Shown here in pieces: positions 28,159 through 37,430 of a stretch of DNA of 64,000 nt. Source of the DNA: Chitinophagales bacterium. GTDB taxonomy: Bacteria > Bacteroidota > Bacteroidia > Chitinophagales > UBA8649. The position numbers were made by a program, and so were the translations under genes. A model generated the notes under the pieces. That model was given only the letters and a program-made list of their open reading frames with translations, ran no database searches and was not told the DNA's origin. Location of the stretch: positions 1 through 64,000 of the forward strand of contig JACJYT010000002.1 of assembly GCA_020635975.1 (NCBI GenBank), read 5' to 3'. Positions within the stretch are counted from its first letter, which is position 1, and every line of letters starts with the position of its first letter.

Positions 28159-31100
28159 ATGAAAAAACTATTACTTTTTATCTTTTTAGGATTTTTTTTG
28201 ACATTCGAGCTTTCTGCCCAGTGTGGTTTTTTGAATAAACAAGAAAATGGCAATAATTATTTTCCTACAACTAACAATCAGAGTGTTGGAATAGGGGAAG
28301 CTGCTTTTTTACGTTTTCCAATTAAAAGTGGCAATGGAACTTCATATCATTTTGAAACTTGTGGTTCAGGTTATGACACGCAGCTAACAGGTTATAATAG
28401 CGCCAATACTGCAACAAGCGTGTTTTATAATGATGATAATTGCGGTTTGCAATCAAGTGTTGATTGGACAGGAAATTTCAATGGGACTTTGTTTGTTCAA
28501 AATTCGGAGTATAATTGCAACAATTGGCAAGGGGGGTTTGGTTCAGCAACCTTAACTTACAGGTGTTCGCCTCCTACTTCGCCATCTCAAGGCACAGCAG
28601 GTAGTGGTATTTGGAACGTTTATTGTTACAATGCAGGAGATGCTTCAGGAGGTTCTGGGGCGTGGTCTAGCAATTATAGTGGTGTTTACACCGATCCCAA
28701 CCAAAACTTTAATACGGCAACCTATTGGACAAATACACCCTATGATGCTTCTACCTATACTGGTTGTTATATCGGAAATGACAACCACTCTTGGAGAGCC
28801 ATCCGAACAGGTTGGTCCTGTGCAGTGTATCGAATAGATGTGAATGGTCATGACGATCGAGCTCAAATTTACATTAATGGAGGATTAGTGTTTGATCATA
28901 ATGGATGTTGTGATGCTCATGCTAATGCTTGGACCGGAGTTCTTTCTTCGACGGATATAGTTGAATTTAGAGCCTCCGAAGGAGGAGGTGGATCAAATGG
29001 AAGGATTACGTTAACGAATGTAACTACTACTTTAAATGGAGGTTCTATTTCCTATGGTGGATCTACTACAGTTTGTAGTGGTTATGATCCACCATCTTTT
29101 GGTAATTCGGCTTCTGCAAGTGGTGGTTCAAGTGCGGCTGTTACAAATGGAACTTCTACCTATCAATGGCAAGTTAATAATGGTAATATAAGTGGTGCGA
29201 CAGGGTTAACATATAACCCGCCTGTGCTTTCGGCCGGAACTTATGCCTACAGAAGAAGAGTTACAGATAAGTGTGGATCAGTTACTTATTCAAATACAGT
29301 TACTATTACAGTAGTTGCAGATCCATCTGCACCTACAGCTACAAAATCGCCAAATGTTGCCACGGTATGTGTAGGCGCTACTTTAACACTTACAGGTGTG
29401 AGTTCGCCAAGTGGAGGAACAGGCAGTTGTAATGTAGAATACGAAGTGAATAATTCAGGTACTTGGTCAACAACTTTACCGAGTTTTGCAGCAACATTAG
29501 GAACTAACACGATAGCGATTCGAACGAATTGTAATGGTAGTGGATGCGATATTTCTCCAGAAAGTGTTTATTCATGGACAGTAGTTGCAGATCCATCTGC
29601 ACCTACAGCTACAAAATCGCCAAATGTTGCCACGGTATGTGTAGGCGCTACTTTAACACTTACAGGTGTGAGTTCGCCAAGTGGAGGAACAGGCAGTTGT
29701 AATGTAGAATACGAAGTGAATAATTCAGGTGCTTGGTCCACTGCTTTGCCGAGTTTTGCAGCAACATTAGGAACTAACACGATAGCGATTCGAACGAATT
29801 GTAATGGTAGTGGATGCGATATTTCTCCAGAAAGTGTTTATTCATGGACAGTAGTTGCAGATCCATCTGCACCTACAGCTACAAAATCGCCAAATGTTGC
29901 CACGGTATGTGTAGGCGCTACTTTAACACTTACAGGTGTGAGTTCGCCAAGTGGAGGAACAGGCAGTTGTAATGTAGAATACGAAGTGAATAATTCAGGT
30001 ACTTGGTCCACTGCTTTGCCTAGTTTTGCAGCAACATTAGGAACTAACACGATAGCAATTCGAACGAATTGTAATGGAAGTGGATGTAATATTTCTCCAG
30101 AAAGTGTTTATTCATGGACGGTAGTTGCAGATCCATCTGCACCTACAGCTACAAAATCGCCAAATGTTGCCACGGTATGCGTAGGCGCTACTTTAACACT
30201 TACAGGTGTGAGTTCGCCAAGTGGAGGAACAGGGAGTTGTAATGTAGAATACGAAGTGAATAATTCAGGTACTTGGTCCACTACTTTGCCGAGTTTTGCA
30301 GCAACATTAGGAACAAACACGATAGCGATTCGAACGAATTGTAATGGAAGTGGATGTAATATTTCTCCAGAAAGTGTTTATTCATGGACAGTAGTTGCAG
30401 ATCCATCTGCACCTACAGCTACAAAATCGCCAAATGTAGCCACGGTATGCGTAGGCGCTACTTTGACACTTACAGGTGTGAGTTCGCCAAGTGGAGGAAC
30501 AGGGAGTTGTAATGTAGAATACGAAGTGAATAATTCAGGTACTTGGTCAACAACTTTACCGAGTTTTGCAGCAACATTAGGAACTAACACGATAGCAATT
30601 CGAACGAATTGTAATGGTAGTGGATGCGATATTTCTCCAGAAAGTGTTTATTCATGGACAGCTAAAGCAACTCCAACTTTAAGCACAGCATCCCAATCTG
30701 CTACGGTTTGTGAAGGTGTCGGAGCAACTATAAATTTAACGGGTTTACTTCTTAGTCAAACATTTACAGTTGGTTATAGTATTAATGGTGTTCCTCAAAC
30801 TCCGGTCACAGTTACATCTAATGCATCTGGTCAAGGCAGTTTTTCAACACCAAATCTTACCTTTGCAAATAATGGTCAAACGTTACAGGTCACTTCGGTT
30901 AACTATGCTAGTGCACCAGGATGTTCTCCATCGTTCACAACTAATGTTACCTTGGCCGTAAGTGCAACAAGTGCAGTAGGAGCGGTAAGTGCAGATCAAA
31001 CGATATGTCCAGGACAGCCAAATAATATGACCATAGCTTCAGCTACAGGAAATATACAATGGCAAAGAGCAGATAACTTTGCTTTTAGTGCTGGAGTAAT

Positions 31101-33168
31101 TCCAGTTGGATCAAATAGTACTTCCTTAACAGGCGTTCAAGTTGGATCGCTTTCTGGAACTAAATATTTTAGAGCCTTAGTTACTAATTCACCATGTGCA
31201 ACAATTGCCTCAGATGTTATTACAGTAACAGTAACTTCTATTCCAACCATGCCAAGCGCTACTCGTTCGCCAAATGTAGCCAATATCTGTGCAGGAGAGA
31301 ATTTAACACTTGTAAGTCCAGTTGATAATGGAGGAGGCACAGGAACTTGTGTTTTAGAATACAGATATAATGATGGCACGGGATGGTCATTGTGGGATGT
31401 TTCTATTCCAACTTTTGCTGCCCAACCAGGCTTGAATAGAATACAAATGCGTAAATCTTGCGATGGTTTAAATTGTGGAGTTTCTGCAGAAAATGAATTT
31501 ACTTGGAATGGCGTTAATGCCCCAACTGTTGCAGATGCTGGCACAAACCAAACCCTTTGTAATACAAGTACGTTTAGTATCTCAGGTAATCTACCAACGT
31601 TTGGTGTTGGTCAATGGTCTATAATCTCTGGACCAGGTACCATTACGAACATAAACGCTTTATCAACTACTGTTACTGGGGTAACGGCTGGTTCTCAAAC
31701 TGTTGTAAGATGGACAATTACTAGCCCGCCATGTACGGCTTCATTTGAAGATATCACTTTACAGAATGATGCTGCTCCTAGTACATCTATTGCAGGACCA
31801 GACCAATTTTCATGTTTGAGTCCAGCAGCGCTAATGGCTGCTAATGATCCAATAGTAGGTAAAGGTACATGGACATGGAGTACAGCTCCTACTTATGTTT
31901 CGGGCACTAATGACACCATGTATAATGCAGAGGTGCAATTTGCAACATCTGGAACATATACAGGTACTTGGACAATAACTAATGGGGTTTGTGCTCCTTC
32001 GGTTTCCTCTTTAGATGTCAATGTTAATACGCCTACTACTATTGTTTTAGGAGATGCGACAGCGGCATGTGAGAGTAACCAAGTTAACGATTGGGTACAT
32101 TTATACAATGCAGCTGGTCAGATTATTGCGTCTTTCAATGATAACAATCAGAATTTGGGTGAAATTACTGCGGAAGTATACTATCACGGAGGATCGGCAT
32201 TTACTGTGCCAGCAACGGGTAGTTGTAATCAAAACCAGGGAGTATTAAATAGAAGTTTTGTACTTAATAGTTCAATAGCACCAAGTGGTCCGGTAGGAGT
32301 AAGATTATACTTTACGGATGCTGAGTTGGCAGACTTGATAGCAGTAGCTGGTTGTGGAGATCCAGATGGATGTGCAGATAATGATGATGTTTGTGCAATT
32401 GGAGATTTATACGTTACTCAGATTTCAGGAGCAGCGAGTGAAGACGGGGTGTTTACACCAGGAGATGGCACATCAACATTACATTCGCCAACGAATAGTG
32501 GTACGGGTAATGCAAACTTTGGAGGAAACTGGGTAGAATTTAGTGTAACACAGTTCTCAGAATTCTGGATACATGGATCAGAATCTGGAGTGCCATTACC
32601 AGTAGAGTTGTTAAGTTTTGAAGCGAAGGCTGTAGACAATAGTTATATTAACTTAAGCTGGAGCACAGCAACAGAAATTAATAACGAAGGCTTTGAAGTA
32701 TTGAGAAGTACGAATGGTATCGACTTTAACAAAGTGGCTTGGGTACCAGGTAATGGAAACTCAACAGAAGAGGTGAGCTACGAATGGAACGACTATGAAG
32801 TAACTAGCGGTGTAGTATACTACTACCAATTGAAACAAATAGATTATGATGGACAGTTTGAATATTTCGATATTGTAAGTGCATCTTTAAAAGGAAGCGA
32901 AGTAGTTACCTTAATCGGAGATTTAATGCCAAACCCAAGTAAGGAGAATGGAGTAGTAAGAACAACGATTACGAATAGTGCAAACGACGAAGTATTAGTA
33001 ACGGTGTTTAATCATGTTGGAATGAAAGTTAGTGCAGAGAATTATGTACTAACCGAAGGAAGTAATACAATAGACATCTCCATAGATAATCTAGCAAGTG
33101 GCACTTATTTCGTTTACTTCGAAGGAAGTTTCGGTAGAGAAACTAAAAAATTGGTTATAGTTGAATAG
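28159..33168 (+). CDS. Giant repeat-rich T9SS type A secreted adhesin-like protein
   Basis: A 1,669-residue secreted protein with a signal peptide (cleavage after FELSAQ, about residue 21). The N-terminal region has a pair of Cys-rich domains. The middle contains five almost identical 90-residue modules (about residues 385-834; key words PTATKSPNVATVCVGA, SPSGGTGSCNVEYEVNN), then related Ig/PKD-like units. A conserved late region (PLPVELLSFEAKAVDNSYIN) precedes the T9SS type A sorting domain (LMPNPSKENG to GRETKKLVIVE). The shared ending with the preceding gene shows duplication. Likely role: surface adhesion or matrix. It has its own terminator, as does its paralogue. Confidence 0.92.
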   Translation: MKKLLLFIFLGFFLTFELSAQCGFLNKQENGNNYFPTTNNQSVGIGEAAFLRFPIKSGNGTSYHFETCGSGYDTQLTGYNSANTATSVFYNDDNCGLQSSVDWTGNFNGTLFVQNSEYNCNNWQGGFGSATLTYRCSPPTSPSQGTAGSGIWNVYCYNAGDASGGSGAWSSNYSGVYTDPNQNFNTATYWTNTPYDASTYTGCYIGNDNHSWRAIRTGWSCAVYRIDVNGHDDRAQIYINGGLVFDHNGCCDAHANAWTGVLSSTDIVEFRASEGGGGSNGRITLTNVTTTLNGGSISYGGSTTVCSGYDPPSFGNSASASGGSSAAVTNGTSTYQWQVNNGNISGATGLTYNPPVLSAGTYAYRRRVTDKCGSVTYSNTVTITVVADPSAPTATKSPNVATVCVGATLTLTGVSSPSGGTGSCNVEYEVNNSGTWSTTLPSFAATLGTNTIAIRTNCNGSGCDISPESVYSWTVVADPSAPTATKSPNVATVCVGATLTLTGVSSPSGGTGSCNVEYEVNNSGAWSTALPSFAATLGTNTIAIRTNCNGSGCDISPESVYSWTVVADPSAPTATKSPNVATVCVGATLTLTGVSSPSGGTGSCNVEYEVNNSGTWSTALPSFAATLGTNTIAIRTNCNGSGCNISPESVYSWTVVADPSAPTATKSPNVATVCVGATLTLTGVSSPSGGTGSCNVEYEVNNSGTWSTTLPSFAATLGTNTIAIRTNCNGSGCNISPESVYSWTVVADPSAPTATKSPNVATVCVGATLTLTGVSSPSGGTGSCNVEYEVNNSGTWSTTLPSFAATLGTNTIAIRTNCNGSGCDISPESVYSWTAKATPTLSTASQSATVCEGVGATINLTGLLLSQTFTVGYSINGVPQTPVTVTSNASGQGSFSTPNLTFANNGQTLQVTSVNYASAPGCSPSFTTNVTLAVSATSAVGAVSADQTICPGQPNNMTIASATGNIQWQRADNFAFSAGVIPVGSNSTSLTGVQVGSLSGTKYFRALVTNSPCATIASDVITVTVTSIPTMPSATRSPNVANICAGENLTLVSPVDNGGGTGTCVLEYRYNDGTGWSLWDVSIPTFAAQPGLNRIQMRKSCDGLNCGVSAENEFTWNGVNAPTVADAGTNQTLCNTSTFSISGNLPTFGVGQWSIISGPGTITNINALSTTVTGVTAGSQTVVRWTITSPPCTASFEDITLQNDAAPSTSIAGPDQFSCLSPAALMAANDPIVGKGTWTWSTAPTYVSGTNDTMYNAEVQFATSGTYTGTWTITNGVCAPSVSSLDVNVNTPTTIVLGDATAACESNQVNDWVHLYNAAGQIIASFNDNNQNLGEITAEVYYHGGSAFTVPATGSCNQNQGVLNRSFVLNSSIAPSGPVGVRLYFTDAELADLIAVAGCGDPDGCADNDDVCAIGDLYVTQISGAASEDGVFTPGDGTSTLHSPTNSGTGNANFGGNWVEFSVTQFSEFWIHGSESGVPLPVELLSFEAKAVDNSYINLSWSTATEINNEGFEVLRSTNGIDFNKVAWVPGNGNSTEEVSYEWNDYEVTSGVVYYYQLKQIDYDGQFEYFDIVSASLKGSEVVTLIGDLMPNPSKENGVVRTTITNSANDEVLVTVFNHVGMKVSAENYVLTEGSNTIDISIDNLASGTYFVYFEGSFGRETKKLVIVE
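29311..30660 (+). repeat. Five near-identical 270-bp tandem repeats inside the T9SS adhesin
   Basis: Units start with GTAGTTGCAGATCC at 29311, 29581, 29851, 30121 and 30391, an exact 270-bp period encoding 90 residues. Units differ by only a handful of bases, mostly synonymous, pointing to recent expansion or ongoing gene conversion. Copy number is expected to vary between strains and to be error-prone in assembly. Confidence 0.95.
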
Positions 33169-33187
33169 AAATAATTAATTTATTATT

Positions 33188-33217
33188 AAAAGGGAAGTAT
33201 TGTACTTCCCTTTTTTT
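33188..33217 (+). terminator. Rho-independent terminator after the second adhesin gene
   Basis: AAAAGGGAAGTA, a 3-base loop and TACTTCCCTTTT form a strong hairpin followed by T residues, 20 bp after the stop at 33168. Confidence 0.85.
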
Positions 33218-33228
33218 AATTTTACAGA

Positions 33229-33450
33229 ATGGATATAGGAGAATTTATTGAAATTTTTAGATCTAGTTTTGATGAATTAGAGGAAGAGCTAAGCCCTAGT
33301 ACCAAATTTAAGGAGTTAAGCTCTTGGACTTCTATGCAGGCTTTATTGTTAATTGCAGAAATTGATGATGAGCTCAATTTTGTATTAAGCGCAGACGACA
33401 TAAAGAATTCACAAACTATAGAAGATTTATTTCTAATAGTAAATAGTTGA
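33229..33450 (+). CDS. Acyl carrier protein-like protein
   Basis: A 73-residue acidic helical protein of ACP size and pattern. Ser35, in SSWTSMQALLLIAEID, stands where the phosphopantetheine-bearing serine of the usual DSL motif would be; here the motif is TSM, so carrier function is probable but not certain. The second helix IAEIDDELNF and the helix IEDLFLIV fit ACPs. The gene ends 1 bp before a KASIII-like gene, which supports an acyl-handling role. The pair is separate from any complete fatty-acid cluster in this window. Confidence 0.75.
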   Translation: MDIGEFIEIFRSSFDELEEELSPSTKFKELSSWTSMQALLLIAEIDDELNFVLSADDIKNSQTIEDLFLIVNS

Positions 33451-33451
33451 A

Positions 33452-34495
33452 ATGGCCTTATTTCAAATCGATAAGGTAGCTTTAAAAGGCATCGCAGCAT
33501 CTGTTCCTGCTAATAAGATTGCAAATGTAAATTTTGCATATCATTCTGAATTGGAAAATCAACAATTCATTAAAACTACAGGTATAGAATATAGAAGAGT
33601 GCTAAAGCAAGGACTATGTGCATCCGATTTATGCTTAAGAGCTGCAGAAGATTTGTTGAACGAATTACAATGGAGAAGAGAGGAAATCAATATCTTAGTT
33701 TTTATTAGTCAAACTCCGGATTATAAAATTCCTAATACAGCAAGTATTCTACAAGCAAAGTTGGGATTGGCAAAATCTTGTATTGCTTTTGATATTAATT
33801 TAGGATGTTCGGGTTACGTTTATGGACTCTCCATCGTAGCTTCGCTTTTAGAAAAGGTTAAAGGTAAGGCTCTGCTTTTAGTGGGGGATGCTTCTAGTCA
33901 ATGTGTAAACCCTCGCGACAAATCTTCGGCACCTTTGTTTTCAGATGCTGGTTCTGCTAGTGCTTTACAATACGACGATAATGCAGAAACAATTTATTTC
34001 AATTTACAAACCGATGGCAGTGGTTTTGATGCAATAATTACTCCAGATGGAGGTACTAGGAGTCCTATTAATGAGACTAGCTTTGTCCTTAATAAGGAGA
34101 CTGGAAGATCTCCTGCGGATATGTTCTTGGATGGTATCAAAGTCTTTAATTTTTCAAGAAGAGAGGTCGTTCCGAATGCCTTGCAATTGTTTGAAGAATA
34201 TAAAATTGAAAAGGAAAGCATAGATTATTTTGTTTTTCATCAAGCCAACAAATTAATGAACGATACCTTGGTAAAGAAATTGGCTTTAGATGAGAATAAA
34301 GTACCTAGTAGTTTAAAAAAGTTTGGAAATACAGGTTCTGCTTCCATTCCTTTAACTCTTGCCCTTGCCTTGGCTGAGACTAAGCTTATTGGAAGGAAAC
34401 GCTTATTTTTATCGGGTTTCGGAGTGGGATTGTCTTGGGGTTCATGTGTTATAAGCACAGAAAATTGCAAAATTTTACCTCTTATTGAGTTTTAA
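33452..34495 (+). CDS. 3-oxoacyl-ACP synthase III (FabH/KASIII) family protein
   Basis: A 347-residue thiolase-fold enzyme with the Cys-His-Asn triad visible: Cys119 in DINLGCSGYVYGL, His263 in FVFHQANKLMNDTL and Asn293 in FGNTGSASIPL. KASIII enzymes condense or transfer acyl groups from CoA to ACP. The tight pairing with a private ACP (start 1 bp after its stop) suggests a dedicated acyl-modification pathway and not housekeeping fabH, which normally sits with plsX and rpmF. The substrate is unknown. Confidence 0.88.
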   Translation: MALFQIDKVALKGIAASVPANKIANVNFAYHSELENQQFIKTTGIEYRRVLKQGLCASDLCLRAAEDLLNELQWRREEINILVFISQTPDYKIPNTASILQAKLGLAKSCIAFDINLGCSGYVYGLSIVASLLEKVKGKALLLVGDASSQCVNPRDKSSAPLFSDAGSASALQYDDNAETIYFNLQTDGSGFDAIITPDGGTRSPINETSFVLNKETGRSPADMFLDGIKVFNFSRREVVPNALQLFEEYKIEKESIDYFVFHQANKLMNDTLVKKLALDENKVPSSLKKFGNTGSASIPLTLALALAETKLIGRKRLFLSGFGVGLSWGSCVISTENCKILPLIEF

Positions 34496-34543
34496 TACAA
34501 TATTTTGAAGTATAGAATTCGTTAAGAAAAAAAACTTCAACTT

Positions 34544-35389
34544 ATGAAATTTCTTCCCATCCTGTTTTTATGCTTGGCTTATGTTCAAGCATCTTTTGCT
34601 GTTAATATAGTTCAAGCAGCAAAAAACAATCAAATTTCCTATTCAATTTATGGAAATGCAGAAGGTACACATTACCATACGCCCGTGATGATAGAAGTCC
34701 AGAATTTAACGAGTTCAAATTTGAGTCTAGATTTAGATAATGGATATTTATTAGAAGCAGAAGATAGCTCAAATCAAAATTTTGTACTTACTCAAGATTT
34801 AATATTCGTTTTAAAACCGAAGGAAAAAAAGCAGCTTCCAATATATGCAATGTGCATAGAAAGGGGAGATGCGGCACCAGATGTGGAGGATAGCTATAGG
34901 TTTTCGAGCAAGGCTAATCCAGATTTAGTTTTATTTAGTGATTTTATAGAAAAGCAGAAATTGTTTGAACCTACTGCCCAATTTTTAATGTGGGATTTAG
35001 CGGATGGCGATTATTATACTGAGGCTCCTATTACAGGTTTTGAGCTCGACCTAGATGGCAATGTTTTTGCTGTCAGCGAAGTTGGTTCTAATAAAATTGT
35101 ATTAGGAAAATTTGATGACTTTGATGATGAGGAGGAAGTTAGTTATCAGAAACTAGTTCATGGTAGTTTTACTATGAATTTGAGTAAACCAAAGAATATA
35201 CATATTGCTATGTTTAATGCGAATAATGTTATAGTAAAGGAGCTTTATAGAAATCCTAAAACACCAACTGGAACTACCGAACTAGAATATTCTTTTGATT
35301 CTTTAGAATATCCTGAACCCGAATATTTCGTGAAACTAATTATTGATGGAGAAGTTCAGTTTGCGAGAAGGATACAGATGACGAATTAA
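34544..35389 (+). CDS. Secreted protein of unknown function
   Basis: A 281-residue protein with a clear signal peptide (cleavage after ASFA, near residue 19). I do not recognise a family. The mature part is predicted to be beta-rich, with an acidic stretch (KFDDFDDEEEVSY) near residue 190 and a late segment NNVIVKELYRNPKTPTGTTELEYSF that resembles T9SS-type or FlgD-like beta-sandwich sequence only loosely. No sorting tag is evident at the C-terminus. It stands alone between the ACP/KASIII pair and a bidirectional terminator. Confidence 0.7.
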   Translation: MKFLPILFLCLAYVQASFAVNIVQAAKNNQISYSIYGNAEGTHYHTPVMIEVQNLTSSNLSLDLDNGYLLEAEDSSNQNFVLTQDLIFVLKPKEKKQLPIYAMCIERGDAAPDVEDSYRFSSKANPDLVLFSDFIEKQKLFEPTAQFLMWDLADGDYYTEAPITGFELDLDGNVFAVSEVGSNKIVLGKFDDFDDEEEVSYQKLVHGSFTMNLSKPKNIHIAMFNANNVIVKELYRNPKTPTGTTELEYSFDSLEYPEPEYFVKLIIDGEVQFARRIQMTN

Positions 35390-35425
35390 AAAAAAGGGGA
35401 GTATAACTCCCCCCCCCTTTTTTTT
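35388..35425. terminator. Bidirectional Rho-independent terminator
   Basis: An A-run and GGGGAGT pair with ACTCCCC and a T-run, so the hairpin works for the + strand gene ending at 35389 and the - strand gene ending at 35424. It includes a run of nine C residues that could be a sequencing weak spot. Confidence 0.75.
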
Positions 35426-36209
35426 AGAACAAGGATTTAAATTGATCGTAAGTCATACCATTTATCATAGGATCGGCAAGCTCTGTTCCACAAGATACTG
35501 CGGCGCCTTTCTCATGTAAGTTTTCTATTCTGTTACTAGGGTTAGGGTGTGTGCTTAAGAATTGAGGTGGACTAGGATTCCCCTCTGCTTCAATTTTTTC
35601 AAAGAATTTTGCAGCTCCATCAGCTTCAAAGTCTGTAGGACATAAATATTGTACACTTCTATTGTCTGCATCTGTTTCATCAGATCTACTAAAACTCAAA
35701 CTCAAAAGATTTGCAGCTAATTGAGCAAGTGCTCCAGGCTCTCCTCCAGTTACAATTTGTAAGAGGGTAACTACACCATATTGTTTTTGCATTTGTTTTG
35801 AGGAATGACGTCCATCTGCATGTCCAATTTCATGTCCCATTACGCCAGCTAGAGAGGAGGCATCGTCGAGATATTTTATTAATCCGGTGTAAACATAAAT
35901 ATAGCCACCTGGAGTAGCAAATGCATTAAGCGTAGCATCATCATCTATAATGCTTAATTGCCAAACAAATTCATTTGCATATTTAACCTCACCGCCATTA
36001 AGAATTTGATTCTTCATATTGTTTAAGTAAGCGTATGCAGCAGCATTACTACTTTCTGGTAGAATTACAAAACTTGGGTCGTTAGCGATTTCTGCAGCAA
36101 CTTGCGCACCCATTGCCTTATCGTCTTCTATAGAGAAAAGGGCTATCCCGTCTTCACAAGAGCTCATTAAGAGTAATAAAGGAAGAATTAAGAACATTAG
36201 ATTTTTCAT
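35424..36209 (-). CDS. M48-family metallopeptidase lipoprotein (BepA/LoiP-like)
   Basis: A 261-residue lipoprotein with lipobox MSSC (Cys18). The zinc-protease motif HEIGH is at 126-130 in GVMGHEIGHADGRH, and the downstream ETDAD supplies the third ligand glutamate expected in M48 (ExxxD type). A C-terminal STHPNPSNRIENL is typical of periplasmic M48 proteases that check outer-membrane protein assembly. It acts in the periplasm, anchored by lipid. The gene ends inside the shared terminator. Confidence 0.92.
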   Translation of the reverse strand: MKNLMFLILPLLLLMSSCEDGIALFSIEDDKAMGAQVAAEIANDPSFVILPESSNAAAYAYLNNMKNQILNGGEVKYANEFVWQLSIIDDDATLNAFATPGGYIYVYTGLIKYLDDASSLAGVMGHEIGHADGRHSSKQMQKQYGVVTLLQIVTGGEPGALAQLAANLLSLSFSRSDETDADNRSVQYLCPTDFEADGAAKFFEKIEAEGNPSPPQFLSTHPNPSNRIENLHEKGAAVSCGTELADPMINGMTYDQFKSLF

Positions 36210-36250
36210 AGATATTGAGTTTATTTGTTATTTACAATTTTCATGCCTAA

Positions 36251-36787
36251 TCATAGCAGACGAATAAGTCCAACCAAAAATATGATAGATAAGATACATA
36301 CAACGATTACTTTGGCAAGGGTGCCAGCTAAAAATCCAACTAAGCTACCCCAAGCAGATTGTAAAGCAATTTTTTTATCCACTTTTGCAAAATACCTTTC
36401 TCCAACATATGCTCCAAGAAAAGGACCTGCAACAAGCGCAACAATACCAATTCCAGCTGTAAAGAAGGATAGAAAAGCCCCGATAATTAAACCAATAGTA
36501 CTCCCTCTAATTCCTGCCTTTGAACCTCCGTATTTTTTGGTTCCCCATATCGGAAGAATATAATCTACAGCGGAAATTGCAATGGTAATAAAGATAACAA
36601 AGCTTAAGGTGTACCAAGAGAATTTTTCTTTAAGCGGTAAGGAGAAATGTATTAGAAAAACTGCTAAGCTAGCAAAAGGAGTTCCAGGTAAGGTAGGCAA
36701 GACCGAGCCAGCAAAAGCAATTATTATTAAAATAATTCCAATTATAACTAGTCCCCATATTCCTATTGCTCCTATTATTGCTTCCAC
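36251..36787 (-). CDS. DUF456-family membrane protein
   Basis: A 178-residue protein with about five membrane helices and the glycine-rich pattern of DUF456 (VLPTLPGTPFASLAVFLIHF near residue 30; GSTIGLIIGAFLSFFTAGIG near 95; GPFLGAYVGE near 120). Function unknown in the family. The start is GTG; the promoter box ends 4 bases upstream of it, so the transcript may be leaderless. An opposite-strand open frame covering the same DNA is a shadow. Confidence 0.85.
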   Translation of the reverse strand: MEAIIGAIGIWGLVIIGIILIIIAFAGSVLPTLPGTPFASLAVFLIHFSLPLKEKFSWYTLSFVIFITIAISAVDYILPIWGTKKYGGSKAGIRGSTIGLIIGAFLSFFTAGIGIVALVAGPFLGAYVGERYFAKVDKKIALQSAWGSLVGFLAGTLAKVIVVCILSIIFLVGLIRLL

Positions 36788-36791
36788 CTTT

Positions 36792-36799
36792 CAAATTTA
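36792..36799 (-). promoter_or_regulatory. -7 promoter box for the DUF456 gene
   Basis: On the minus strand TAAATTTG fits TAnnTTTG and ends 4 bases before the GTG at 36787, which implies transcription beginning at or next to the start codon. Confidence 0.45.
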
Positions 36800-36830
36800 A
36801 GAAAAATTGTTCGATAGCTTATAAAAATAA

Positions 36831-36860
36831 AAAAGCCGGTTACAGAATAACCGGCCTTTC
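36831..36860 (-). terminator. Terminator of the phasin-like gene
   Basis: Arms AAGCCGGTTA and TAACCGGCCTT enclose a 5-base loop; read on the minus strand the hairpin is followed by a T-run. It lies directly downstream of the gene at 36877-37293. Confidence 0.8.
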
Positions 36861-36876
36861 TTCATTTCGTTAAAAA

Positions 36877-37293
36877 CTATGCTTTCACTGGAGCAGCAGG
36901 GCTAGCAGCAGTTGTAGTTTTAGTAGCAGCTTTTGGAGCAGCTTTAGCAGTTGCTTTAGGAGCTGTTTTAGCAGCTTTTGGAGCTTTAGTGCTTGTTAAC
37001 TTGCTTAATTCTTTTTCTAATTTTTCGATTTTTTTACTCAAATCTTTAACTTCTTTCTTTTGAGCAAATTGAAATTTAGCAATTACTTCTTCAGTTGTTT
37101 TTTTGAATTTACTTTCAAAAGAATCTTTTTTCTTTTCAGTTTTAGAGAAGAAATCGTCAACGATTTTCTTTCCCTCTTTATCAGATAATTTTCCTTTTTC
37201 TACTAATTCGCCAACAGCTTTTTCGAATTTTTCAGTTGCTTGTGCAGCTAAACCAACACCAGCGTAAACTAATTTTTTTAATGACTCTTCCAT
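36877..37293 (-). CDS. Phasin-like helical protein with Ala/Lys/Pro-rich tail
   Basis: A 138-residue protein: an amphipathic helical region (residues 1-95, GVGLAAQATEKFEKAVGELVEKGKL, then DDFFSKTEKKKDSFESKFKK and a leucine-heptad helix IEKLEKELSKL) and a low-complexity tail of about 40 residues rich in Ala, Lys, Thr and Pro. This plan matches PhaF/phasin-like proteins, which coat polyhydroxyalkanoate granules and bind DNA through Lys/Ala tails. No PHA synthase is in the window, so a general nucleoid or stress role is equally possible. Confidence 0.7.
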   Translation of the reverse strand: MEESLKKLVYAGVGLAAQATEKFEKAVGELVEKGKLSDKEGKKIVDDFFSKTEKKKDSFESKFKKTTEEVIAKFQFAQKKEVKDLSKKIEKLEKELSKLTSTKAPKAAKTAPKATAKAAPKAATKTTTAASPAAPVKA

Positions 37294-37337
37294 AACGGTA
37301 TATTTTTTTATTTTTTTGATTAATTAATTTGATAATG

Positions 37338-37345
37338 CAAAACTA
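37338..37345 (-). promoter_or_regulatory. -7 promoter box for the phasin-like gene
   Basis: Minus-strand TAGTTTTG fits TAnnTTTG, 44 bases upstream of the ATG at 37293. Confidence 0.45.
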
Positions 37346-37430
37346 CCATTATTCAAACTTTCTTAGCGAGAGCTATCTTGTGTACCGTTATATTATTTGG
37401 ATGAATCGGGATATAGAAGGGATGAGCTAG

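Noticed and set aside
29286..30590. Five similar minus-strand open frames inside the second adhesin
   Set aside because: They are reflections of the tandem coding repeats on the other strand; no start signals and no family similarity.
35409..35417. Nine-C homopolymer as a phase-variation tract
   Set aside because: It lies inside a terminator between converging genes, not in a coding or promoter position.
36225..36563. 112-codon plus-strand open frame opposite the DUF456 gene
   Set aside because: Lys/Pro-rich, family-less shadow; the minus-strand membrane protein has the correct hydrophobic pattern and a promoter.
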